A stretch of DNA of 64,000 nucleotides from positions 8,030,424-8,094,423 of the forward strand of contig NC_081334.1 in NCBI RefSeq assembly GCF_022539665.2, given 5' to 3'. Below are positions 42,540-53,900 of this stretch, in pieces (within the stretch, counting starts at the first letter, position 1; every line of letters begins with the position of its first letter). The notes under the pieces are model-generated. The model made no database searches. It saw only the letters and a list, made by a program, of their open reading frames with translations, and was not told where the DNA came from. The position numbers and the translations under genes were made by a program. Source of the stretch: Daphnia carinata. Taxonomy: Eukaryota; Arthropoda; Branchiopoda; Diplostraca; Daphniidae.

Positions 42540-44480
42540 ATAGCACTCGGCTGTCATTTCCGCAGCACAGAAGAACGCAGAAGAAGCGGAGAATCACACC
42601 CGTTATTTGCTGGAAACAAGCCGGCTTGGGAGGGACAAGAAGAGGCTTCTAAGGCGAGAACAGGCGTTGAAAAGGTCAAAAGCAACGATAGAGCTCTTCC
42701 CAGCCTCACTCGACTTACACGTCCTGGACCATCCAAAGAGCCAGCTCCACGGAAAACGAAGTCGGCCGCAGCCGAGACAACCCGCAAGTGAGAAAAGGAT
42801 TACAGGAGGTAAGAAGATCAGAATCAAGAAGATTCAAATCAAGAACAACAGGACACAAACACACACGCACACAGCATGTCAGCGCAGGCAAAAAACATTG
42901 GACAAGCGGCAATTTGTGCGGAAATCTCAGTGTCTTCAGACGACTCTCTGGTAGACAATAGACTCTCAAACATAGAGAATGAAATTAAATAGTGAGGTAA
43001 TTGTGCCGCACGCCATGACCTCACGGCAGATAAACGCGAACCTAGAGAAATTAGAAAAAGAAGTGTAAAAAAGCCCTAGAAGAACACGTGGAAGTAGTCG
43101 CAGACCGTGTGTTGGAATTAGAAAACAAGATACCAGGCTACAAAAACATGGAGCAGAAATTATCTTCGATGGCAGAAATGATGCAAAGGCGTCCTAAACT
43201 CGGCAGCAGAGCTGATTGAGCAGGCGAGACTTAATCAATCATGGAACGACCATATCCCGGCGATAGTAGAGAATGTAAGAGGAGAAATAAAGGCGATTAT
43301 AGACAAAGCAAAAGAAGACGCACGGGAACTGCGGGAAGATAGTATAGGGAAAGCCCTAGAAAACAGCCCAATAAGGCGGTCGGAACCCTTGCGCACGTCA
43401 TCAAGAGCAGAATCTCTTGGAGGCTCTAGAGCGGAATTACTAGAAGACAGGGAATTGATCTGAAAAGAGTTACTAAAGAGCATCTGTCTAACAGACGCCG
43501 ACATGTGGGAAAAAAAATAAAAAAATAGACCAAGCCGAAGCCAGACGGACGACAATAATGGCAATAAACAAAAAGCTAACGCTTGTTTCAACGGCGGCGG
43601 AAAAAGCACAAGACAGAGAAATAGAGGACGTCTACAGAGAAAAAATGAAGACGCTAAGAGAAAAGAATAAGAAAACGCCATACAGTCATCTGTGGTAAGA
43701 ACGGCCCTATCGTTGCAGACACTTAACCGAGAGATAACCTCATGAAAAGGCTGGAGGGCAATGTGGGCAGCCTACTACCTAGACACAAGATTGACGGAGG
43801 TGAAAAAATTCCAATACCTACGCATCAGTCTGAAATAGAAGGCAGCCAAACTCATAGCACATTTGCACTTGCACGACGCAACCAATGCAAAGCCGCCATG
43901 TAGCGACCGAAGAGGCAGGGCTAAATCTAAACCAGGAGCTACTAACAGTGTTGCTGCGGCTCCGGGGGAACGAGATAATGAATAAAAGACCAACGAAAAG
44001 GTAAACTATTCAGCTTGGCGCTGAAAGTATTTGATCCACTAGGCCTGATATGCCCGGTGGCAGTGGTAGCAAAGATAATCATGCGGAAATTTGGATTGAG
44101 AAGACAGGATGGGATGAGCCGATCCAATGAAAGTAATCCCGCACTGGGAAGCGTTTTTGAAGTTCGAGTTGTTCAGCTGCGTGTCGCGTCCGTCTATACT
44201 ACGTGTTGCCGTTCGGGTTGCCTAGTTCAAGGGCGTCCATTCATCGTCGCCGTCCGCCACAGACTCCGCTTGTCTAGCCTTCCTCGAGTTCCCGGAACAC
44301 CTTGCATAAGTATACAAGGCATTTTTATCTTTGCTAAGTTAAATTCCAGTGAACGGACTTATCGCTCGTTTGATGTGTCTGCGATCATAAATCCGTATAC
44401 ACGCAAAGGCGGTCCAGACCCCACAACGGTCCACGCAAACACCACTTTTTCCCGTCTCATACGGCAGAACTTCACATAAC
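42540..44480 (+). mobile_element. Internally deleted Pao element (Pao-2), sibling of Pao-1
   Basis: Plus-strand remnants match Pao-1: a coiled coil (ETSRLGRDKKRLLRREQAL, ~42,610), a gag block around 43,220-43,480 with NSPIRRSEPLRTSSRAE, a DUF1759 piece at ~43,795-43,890 (KKFQYLRISLK), then directly a piece of the RT connection at ~44,010-44,090 (SLALKVFDPLGLICPVAVV). An LTR-like sequence at 44,165-44,420 matches 10,860-11,080. Protease, RT core, RNase H and integrase are missing. Many stops. Confidence 0.75.
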
Positions 44481-44879
44481 GCTGCCACCGTCACGGTTTT
44501 AGTTTATAGTATGTAAGTCTCCGACAGTGGAAAATCTCCACAGTAGGTATTGCCATAACAATCAGAGATAATTTCTAAATAAAATTTTTAAAATTCCTAA
44601 ATTAAGGATCAATAAAAAATTCAAAATTTCTAATAGTTACTCGTACGTATTTACACTCGTAACTGGTATATTTGCTTACTCGTTGACGTCCAAGTTTCAA
44701 CTTTACACTGTTTATTTCATTTATAGCTATCTTCCATTAATGTCCCCTCGTGTTTTGGTTGTATCCTTTCTTCGTTTTGGCATACTTAATTCCACTATTT
44801 GCAAATACAACCATAGAAGCGACAAAAAGCAAGAACAAGCAAACGGATCCGATGTGCGGTTCTATCGAGGCGAAATGAA

Positions 44880-44988
44880 TCCAGCACAACAAGTTGTCAG
44901 TCAAGTTGGCAGTTACACCGAACCACATTATTGGTATTTAGACTTGTTTGACGTTTTTGAGGATGCTTATGTCATGAAAAAAGTATGA
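44880..44988 (+). pseudogene. Possible CD36/SR-B fragment, N-terminal region
   Basis: The plus-strand frame ends with GSYTEPHYWYLDLFDVFED then AYVMKKV. The W..D.FDV....VM pattern resembles the start of the ectodomain of class B scavenger receptors, where the IFDV/FNV motif follows the first membrane segment. It is a weak match on a short piece. It lies on the strand opposite to the stronger fragment at 45,060-45,640, so if real the locus has been rearranged. Confidence 0.35.
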
Positions 44989-45059
44989 TTGAAATATAGA
45001 TATAGATATATCGGAAATGAGACCCATGTAAAAATTCCTGAAAGAATCAACAAGATGTT

Positions 45060-45640
45060 TTAGGAAGCATGAAAGCTTCCCGTATGCCTTTTATAGACTC
45101 TAATAAATTGTTGATTTGGAAACGGGCGTTGACATGTAACGAAAGCAATATGCGCTGCAAATAAAAAGGTTTTGAGTGCAATTAACAATCGTTTTGTTTT
45201 TACATCATGGCCTCTCGCTTTTAGAACAGTAAGATGTAGTACCGGTTCGAGATCGACATGGAATTCGTGTTGATCTTGGTGGGGATTCAATCCATTTACT
45301 TGATTTTGTAGGAAGGAATCCGCCAAATAATAATCAGGAAAGAAAACAAAGGCAGGAGATCCGTAGCGACATGTTAACAATTTGGTGACTCCTAACATAT
45401 TAAAGACATCCCCAGACCAAAAACACCAATTTTCGGGATTTTCCTTTACACTTGCAAACATATAGTCGATTACGACGTGGTTGTCTTTTGTCACTTCTTG
45501 CCCGTTTTATATCAATCGATATTTCAAGAACGAATAGAACACGTAAAACTGCAATTTCTCTTCGAAATGGGACACAGATATAGCGTCAAGAAGCTGTTCT
45601 ATTACATGAAAACGTAATAAAACAGTTAACTGTTTAACGT
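45060..45640 (-). pseudogene. CD36-family (class B scavenger receptor) fragment
   Basis: The minus-strand frame 45,494-45,060 contains KENPENWCFWSGDVFNM, CRYGSPAFVFFPDYYLAD and VNGLNPHQDQHEFHVDLEP, in the order found in the C-terminal half of the CD36 ectodomain (ENP.N.CFC...C..G.PV..S.PHF..A......GL.P....H....D.EP). The frame extends upstream with a stop at ~45,510 (EEKLQFYVFYSFLKYR before it). The expected P...W segment and the second membrane span are not found downstream. So it is a partial, probably dead copy. CD36 proteins bind lipids and lipoproteins at the cell surface. Confidence 0.65.
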
Positions 45641-45649
45641 GGCATCTCA

Positions 45650-46430
45650 AACGAGCTGTATTTGAAATATATTTTGAAAATTGTGCTAAAGCCTACGCTG
45701 TACTAGAGTTATGGAAAGTGAGTTCAGCACTGTAAGGAAAACGCTCCCTCTCGAAATTTTGTCGTAATGCTTATATCGACATTGAAGTGCCTATTTATTT
45801 GCTTAGGCATTTATTATGTATCTACGTACATTTTTAGTCCTAATCAACGATAAACTTGTCTTTAAGTTACCCCTAATTTGGTCTAAATGGTAATGGTAAA
45901 GGGTTGGTGCATGCTGCAGGCGACGATTCCATTCCGTCGCCGCATCTGGTCTTCTAGATTGATCAAAAATCTTACTCCCCGACGCCCTAGTTAGGACTAA
46001 ATACGCACATTATCAAAACAATAAGCTTTCCAATATCCGCAAAATAGGATGAACAATAAGCAACTCGAAAACGAGGATGGCAGTGGCTGCGCTAATAGCA
46101 AAAAAACCAAATGCGCTCTGTTGCTAAATTTTCTTAAATATTTAAGAGTAGAAAAAAAACAGTACCAGAATTGCGCTTTTTCTACATTTTCACAATTTTT
46201 TTTTTACTAAACATGTCTTGAACCAAATATTGAGAAACATCTGAAAATTAGGATTCTTCCATACGTGCCCATGTTAAATTCATCATTTCGTTTAAATTCC
46301 CTCCCATGGGCGGGGCGAGATACGCCAAGCATTATTTCACCGGTCCCATGTTACAGCGTAGGACGACGGCGCTCCTTTCATGCAGCAGCTGCAAGCAGCT
46401 GATCGTACGTAGTTATGGCCTATGAGTCCA
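45650..46430. other. No gene seen
   Basis: AT-rich, with only short frames on both strands. I see nothing supportable here. Confidence 0.4.
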
Positions 46431-46621
46431 TTGCAACCAGTGATCGACCGAATCCAATCTGATTCTAACCAAAATTTGATTGGAATCACTGATTCGAATT
46501 TTCATTCGAATCAGATCATTTTGATTCTTACGATTTTTTATTTCCCCCAAAATTTGGCTTGATTTTTCATTCTGATTGTATGGCTTTTTAACAAAAATGA
46601 TTCAAATCAATTATTTGTATA

Positions 46622-46996
46622 TGTTGCGTATCTCACGTGAGAATGGCAATAGCTTTACTTAAGTTAGTTTTAAAGCCCTTCTTTCCCTGTTTGCTCAATT
46701 AAGTAAGACTAAAGAGCTTTCCATTCTTTATTGAGGACAAACCAAAGAGAGGTTCGACGAAAATGGTCGACTCTAACGTGGGACAAAAGGGGACTTACAG
46801 AGTTACAAAAACTAACAGCCCTGAAAGGGAATTACAAAAAAACTGTTAGACAGCAACGAACTTAAATGTGTAATTAACCCAGTCGAACCGCGTATACCCT
46901 TTTAGAAAACAAAAGGGAAGGGGAAAAACAAAAGAAGGTCGACCTCAACGGGTAGCCCTCTACCGGGTCCTACCCCCACCGATCAAATCGGTGACA
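46622..46996 (-). repeat. BEL 3' LTR (left)
   Basis: Plus strand TGTTGCGTATCTC to ATCGGTGACA. 373 of 375 positions match the right LTR. Confidence 0.97.
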
Positions 46997-47104
46997 GCGG
47001 GCCCTTGTTTGTCATTTCGACAAACAAAACAAATTATAGCATGGAAAACAGAACAAACTTCTAGATTTTAAAAGGAGAAGAAGAAACGGAAGTCGACAAA
47101 ATTG

Positions 47105-47784
47105 CTATTGAGCACTCTGACGCGTGACAAAGTTGGCTTTGCACAGCAATTGATGGTGAGTTGGGCTGTTGCAGCGGGAACAGTGTCGCATGTGGGTGCA
47201 GTTGGCCCCAACATGCTTCTGCTCCCCGACGAAGTCCCCTCTTTTCCAGCACCGGAAGCACAGGGAGAGCCGGGCGATCAATTTTGCCCGTTCAGTGGCT
47301 GTCATCTTGTTTACGAAAATTTCACATTGGTCGACGTTGTGGGGCTGTACGGGTCCTGGATGGTCGACAAAGCACGGCACCGACGGGGTGAACCGCGGGG
47401 CGGTAACCGGTGCTGGTAAAGAAGTGGGCGTCGGTTTTGCCCCGGGTTACAACGTGGTGAGATGGTCGCCATAATTTCCCTGCAGATTTGTCTTGTGAGA
47501 GAATTTCGACGGTGAATGATTGCACAGAGAGTTTCTTGAATGGCACTGGAGTCTGAAGGGCGATAAGTCAATAAAGTCCAGGCCTCCTCTTCTTTACGGT
47601 TGCAGCTCTGTAGCACACCTTTGAGTTTGAGCAACAATTCACCTTCGCGTTCTTTTAGTTCGTCCAAATTTACAATTTTCATTTTCACTTGTTCAATTGT
47701 CACGCACTCTCTAGAAAATTCACTGGCACTTAGTTTGTCACAATTTGTACGGCACAGGTTCGACACTACGAAAATTTGAGACAC
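47105..47784 (-). pseudogene. Extra zinc-knuckle ORF between BEL pol and 3' LTR
   Basis: A frame from an ATG at 47,784 runs to 47,311 (VKMKIVNLDELKEREGELLL; SAIQETLCAIIHRRNSLTRQ). An overlapping frame open from ~47,455 to 47,105 continues with Pro-rich sequence and a Cys/His domain (KMTATERAKLIARLSLCFRC ... HMRHCSRCNSPTHHQLLCK). The Cys/His layout parallels the gag knuckles of the same element (QMSPTQRAETVFKAGRCLRC ... C). This suggests a second gag-like gene, possibly acquired from another BEL gag and now frameshifted. One nucleotide shift would be needed to read both. The first finger has lost an expected Cys. Confidence 0.55.
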
Positions 47785-47909
47785 TTGAGAGATCGACTTG
47801 CACGGACGACTACGAATTTCACAATGAAGCAGAAGACGCTCGAAAGAATAATTTTAATTACCCTTTGATAATTACAAAGGTGTCTCCTAGAGGGCGATTC
47901 TTGACACCG

Positions 47910-50900
47910 TCAATTTGATTGTCGACTGCGGTAATTGGATGGAAATTTTTCTTCCTTTTCACATTTAGGCGAATTTGGCAGTGAGGGCGTCTGACTAGTT
48001 TCAGGTGTAATTCCGGTGTCATTTTGCGTTAACAGCAAGCATAGTCTAGTCACAGGACGCGTTAAAGTATTTTTTGCGCCGGAAATTTTTACTTTAGCCA
48101 CACGTACTACATTGTCGGACGTGCTAGGTAAAATTTCGACTACTTTCCCTAATGGCCACTGCCCCCGAGGGTTTAATGGATCGACAACAAGTACAATATC
48201 GTTCACTTCAATGTTTTTGTGACTTGTGGCCCATTTTTTCCTTTCGGTGAGGTAAGGTAAACACTCGGTAATCCATCTTTTCCAATAGTGGTTGACAATA
48301 AGTTGACTCTGTAGAAACTGGTTTCTGGAAATGTCTACGTTGTCAAGATTGACGTATGCCAGTGGGATGTACGGCATTGGTCTAGCATGTAGAAAATGGT
48401 TCGGAGTAAGAGGGTCTGGATCTTCGGGGTTTATGCTTAGATGAGTTAGCGGGCGAGCATTAAGCAGTGCCCCGATTTCAGCCACAACAGTATTTAAGAC
48501 TTGATCACTCACGACACTGTTTCCGAGGGTCACTTTCATGGCTCTTTTGCAGGATTGCACGAGCCTTTCCCAAACTCCTCCAAAATGAGGTCCACTCGGA
48601 GGGGAAAAACGCCACTTGATGTGTCGACACGTAAACTGTGATTCCAGGTAGTCTTTACTGTTGTTTAGTTCCTCGACAGCCTCTTTCAACTCCTTTTCTC
48701 CAGCTACAAAATTTGTGCCGTTGTCACTATATACAACGACTGGCTTTCCCCGTATGCTGGAGAATCGAGATAAGGCCATTAAAAATGCCTCTGTACTGAG
48801 GCTAGCAGTTACTTCTAGATGTACTGCTCGGGTTGTAAGGCACGTAAAAAGACAAATCCATCTTTTTTCGTGCCGTCGCCCTCTCCCTCCTACTTTGACA
48901 GTCAGTGGACCAAAATAGTCGACTCCTGTATGGGCGAATGGAGGCAAGAACGGCGTTATGCGGTGGATGGGTAGCTGGGCCATGAGGGGTGCGACTGGCT
49001 GTACATCTCTCCTCTTGCAGGGAATGCACTTGTTGAGTATAGACTTGATTACTCTTCGTCCAGAGGTTACCCAATACATTGCTCGAAGTTCGCACAATAA
49101 GCGGTCGGCCTTTATGTGGTAATTTCGAACGTGAACATCCCAGACTATCAAGCTTGTGATGCGTTCCTCTGGAGGTAAAATCACTGGGTGTCTTGTAACA
49201 TAATCAACAGGCGCTTGTCCAATTCGCCCGCCCACACGCATCAGGTGTTGTTCATCGATGAATGGTCGAAACTGCTTGAGTTTTGACCGGTTTGGCAGTT
49301 CTTTCCCCTTTTTTAAGAACAACACATCTTCGGGGTATGCCACTTCTTGTGCACGCCGGATGCACATTGCCAAAGCTGTTTCAGTTTCGACTGGCGTCAG
49401 CTCTCCTGAAGTTAACTTTAATTTCTTCACTTTGGCACAACAGTTTAAGATGAAACGTAAACACCACGCAAGCACTCGTTCCAGGCGCACTTTGTCTGAA
49501 TAATATTCTACGCACTGGTCGATCATATTGTCACTTGGCTCCGTTTTCATTTTGTAGACGTGAATGGCTTCGGGATCTTGATGGTTTACGTGCTCGATCT
49601 GATCCCACTTTGGCCAGGATGAAGGTTCTAACAACAGGAAGGCTGGCCCTTCGTGAAACTGCTGGAGCACTTGAAGATTGTCAGAATTCAGTCCTCTGCT
49701 ACAAACGTCTGCTGGGTTCATGGTTCCTGGAACGTGACGCCATTGCCGACAATTGGTGTTCATTAGAATTTTCCCAATTCTATTGCCGACAAACACTTCG
49801 TATTTGACATTGGCAGAATGGATCCATCTAAGAACGGTTTGGGAGTCGACGTGAAACGTGATTTGGCTCAAATCCAGGTTCATCTCACGGCAAATCAGTA
49901 TGGCCAAGTGTAACGCTTCGACGGCTCCTTGGAGTTCAAGACGAGGGATCGAAAGCTGCTTCAACGGCGCGACGTGTGTTTTGGCCATGATGAAAGATAC
50001 GCCAACCCTTTCGCTGGCGTAAGTTGTTCGCACATATGCGACTGCTCCAAATCCCAATTGACTGGCGTCGGCAAAGATGTGAACTTGCTGTTTTGTTGGG
50101 CGCTCTTCCTTTACTAAGCATCGCGGAATTGTGATGCGTGCTAGATTCGGCAAGCTTTGACACCATTTTTGAAATTGGCACTTCAAGGATTCGGGCAGCT
50201 CTTCATTCCAGTCTAGCTTGGCTCGCCATACCTCCTGAATTAGCACTTTCATAGCGAACACCATTGGAGCAACGAATCCTAACGGATCGTATACTGTAGC
50301 TACCACACTTACGAGATTTCTTTTCGTAGGTGTGGCGTGTGACTGGACCCTTTCTCCCACCTTGAACGTGAACGCGTCGATTTCACTGTCCCAAAGAATC
50401 CCTAGTGCTCGATCCATGGGCAATTTGTCCAGGTCTAAATCCAGCTTTGGATTGGCCAAGCCTAAGGGTTTAAGCGCTGCTAGGACCTTTCTTGATGACG
50501 ACGACCACTTGGTGAGATTAAAACCTCCCAGCTGCAAAAGTTCCTTTAGCTGGCGGGCCCGTTTGATTGCCTCATCTTCCGACTCGAACGAATCCAGATA
50601 GTTGTCGACGTAAAAGCTTGTTTTTACGCTGGCTGCTGCATCTGGAAATTTTGTCTTGTTGTCTTCGGCTGTTTTGTTTAGGGCAAACAAACAGGTTGAT
50701 GGCGACGAGACGGCCCCAAAGACATGGACTGTCATCCTGTAGGTGAGCGGTGGTGACGTACTGTTCGGCGACCGGTACAAAAAACGGAAGGCATCTTGGT
50801 CTTCGTCTGGAACTAAGACCTGGTGATACATCTTCTCGATGTCACTACTGATGGGAATTTGGTGTTTGCGAAAGCGCAAGATAATTCCCAGCAGGTTTAG

Positions 50901-53900
50901 GAGGTAGTTCGGACCACGAAGAAGGTTTTTGTTCAAGGAAGTGCCTTCACATTCTGCCGAACCGTCGAAGACCACTCTTGTTTTTGTCGTCGAACTCGTC
51001 GAACTCTGAACACCATGATGAGGCATGTAATTTGTCTTTGGCGTTCTCCTTTTTGCTTCTTCAGTAGACAAGAGGCGAGCATGACCAAGGTTGATGTATT
51101 CTTGAATGACATCGTTGTAACGTTTAGCGTAGCTGGGGTCCCTTTTGAAGCGACGTTCGATTTGAAAGAGGCGGCTAAGCGCCATACTCCGGTTGTCAGG
51201 TAATTCTGGATTGTCGACCTTCCACATTAGACCAATTTGATGGTGATTTCTGATGTATCTGGAGGTCCTCTTCAGAATCTCTTCTCCCCGTCGATCTTCT
51301 GCTGACAGGAGTGTAGGAGGCTGTACAGAGTCTTTCGACTCCAGCCTCCAAAAACGCTCGACAAGTTCGGAAAGGTTCCTTTCTTCTTCTTTCGATGTGA
51401 TGTGGGCTACGTAATGGCTTGGTTGCTCCTGTTCGCTTTGCGGGCCCACTTTGCCTCCCAGGCACCATCCAAATGGCGTGTTGAACGCCACCGGTCCGGT
51501 CGACCCATCCATAGGTTTGCGTGATTCGCTATGGTCGTGAGCGTCTGCTACATCGAGGCCAATTAGAATCGTAACTTGGTCGGATGGGACTTCTGGGAGC
51601 TTCAGGCCTTGTAGATGAGAGAATGCCTTTGCTTGTACGCCCGAAAAGGTCGGGTTTTGAGCGACTTGTAAGTTTTCTACTGCATACGCCCTTCTTGCCT
51701 GGAACGAAGTCGACCCGTCGCGCGAACTGATGACGAAGTCCACGATGTGAGCATTTACTGGAGTAACTCCTCCGTCGTAAGATGTCACGTTGATCTTAGT
51801 TGTTGGCCCTGCCAAACCTAGTTGAGTTCTGGCTACGTCACTTCGGATTAAGGTGGAGTCGCTTCCACTGTCTAAGAATCCGAAGGTATCGAAGACCCTT
51901 TCTCCATGTTGTAGACGGACCGGAACGATTTTGAAAAGCACTCGACGTGGTGTGTCCAGTCCAGTGCGTGATACTGCGCCAAGGAAAGCTTCATCGACTT
52001 TGTTGTCGAAAGTCACTCGACGCGATGGTTTCGATTCTGGCGTGGTTTTGTGGTCACTGGAGGTGCTTGTTTTGGTTCTTGTCGAAAACTCGGAACCGTG
52101 AAGCAACGTCGAGTGCCCTGGATACTTGCATCCTTCGACCGTGCATCGAATCGATTTGAATCTGCAAGTTCGGCTGGTATGCCTTCCGGTAAGGCATCGG
52201 AGACACCTGCCTGCCTTGAAGACTGTCTCCGCTCTTTGCGTTGGAGACATCTGCTTGAATGCGTTACACTCCTCGATTTTGTGTATCGCCCCTCTGCAAA
52301 CAAAGCACGTTGAGTTGCCTCTTGTTTGGCTAAACGAGGTTGTATTGGGTGGGCTCACCCGCAAACCTCCTCCTTTTGATTGCGGCAAGTTTGCTTCCGG
52401 CGTCGAGGTGGTGACGTGGTTGATGGTAGAGACATAGGGAGTTGGGTATCCTTTCCCATTTCTCTTAGGCACGACTTGTGGAATCGTTGGAAGTGTTGAC
52501 GGCCCCGCCATTAATTTTGCAAAATCAGAACCCTTCGACTGGAGGGTTAACCAGTCGTCCAAATCGACTATTGAAGGTGCGGCAGGATGCATCTTCATCA
52601 CCTTTCCTCCCCATCTTTCCCTCAAAGTCTTTGGCAGCTTGGCGACGACGTGCATGAGGTTGCCCAGCGATTCCAGCTCGCTCGCCAGTCCACTATTTGA
52701 TAGGGCGGAGACTGCTCCATGAAGCTTGTTGGAGAATGTCTTCAAACTGGCGCTGTCGTTTGGCTGCACGGGTGGAAGTCGAAGAAGGTTATTCAGATGA
52801 GTCTGAGCCATGATGGTGGTGTGGCAATATTCTTGATCGAGTCGATGCCAGATCACTTCGTATTTGCTTGGATCGTGCACGCAATCAGCTACTGAGTTGA
52901 GAACATGCGTGGCAAGCAGCTCTTGTAGGTGTGCTAGTCGAATCCCATTGTCGCTGCACCGGTTGTGGTACAACGTCATGAATTTCGATTTAAACATCTG
53001 ATAGTTTAGTGGATTTCCGTCGAACTTGGTGATGGTGAGAGGTGGAAGTGCTGACATTTTTAACGAGTCGACAAGTTGACAGACGAGACTGGAATCAGAC
53101 TTCGGATCTCCTCTTGACTGTTGCTGGCAACTAAATGATGGGTCGTTGGACATGTCGATAGTTGCCCCTAGGCTGTCCATTTGCTCGCCCTTTGTTCCAC
53201 CTCTTTTGCATTGTTCCAATAGGTTGGCTGCCCGTGGCGGTGAGGTAGGGGTAATGCCTTGCGGCCACCCTAAAGCTTCTCGACGTTGAGACAGCATGCC
53301 TTGTATAGACGTGTCCAGACGACTTTGGGATGAGACATTTTCACCCTCAGGGCATTGTCTAGACATTTTTGCACATGTCTGTCGCACAAGGCACTTCAAC
53401 CTTTCAAGTTCTGTGGACTGCAATTCACTGTTTTTCTGCATAGCTTCTAGTTTTTCTTCAACTTTCTTTGAACTGGACTCGTTTTCCTCCACCATTTGGC
53501 CCATTGCAGACTTGAGTCGAATGTCCATCTTCTTTTCTACGGTTGATAAAGATTTCTCGTTGACCTCGTGGATCGATTGTAGAATTTGCTCGATCGCGTG
53601 TAACGACTCACTTTGCCGTTTGGCTTGCAGAGATGACTTCTTGATGTCATTTACAATGTCTGACAAAAGCTCCCCATGTCTGTTTAGGACGTCTTGATTG
53701 TGGAGAGCTTGGGTTTCGAGCTTTTGGATCTGGACAGATACAGTCGAATTTCTTTTAACACTTGCTTTTGTCACTGTTGAGTTGATAGTGACTGACGATG
53801 CAAGTGACGATGCAATCGACCGTGATGCTAAATGTTGGTCGATTTCTGACAGGACACTCTGGTGGTCTGTCGTGAACTGTACTTCCCATCGTTCACATTC

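Noticed and set aside
42603-43024. Minus-strand hydrophobic ORFs over Pao-2
   Set aside because: The plus strand matches Pao-1 gag blocks, so these are shadows.
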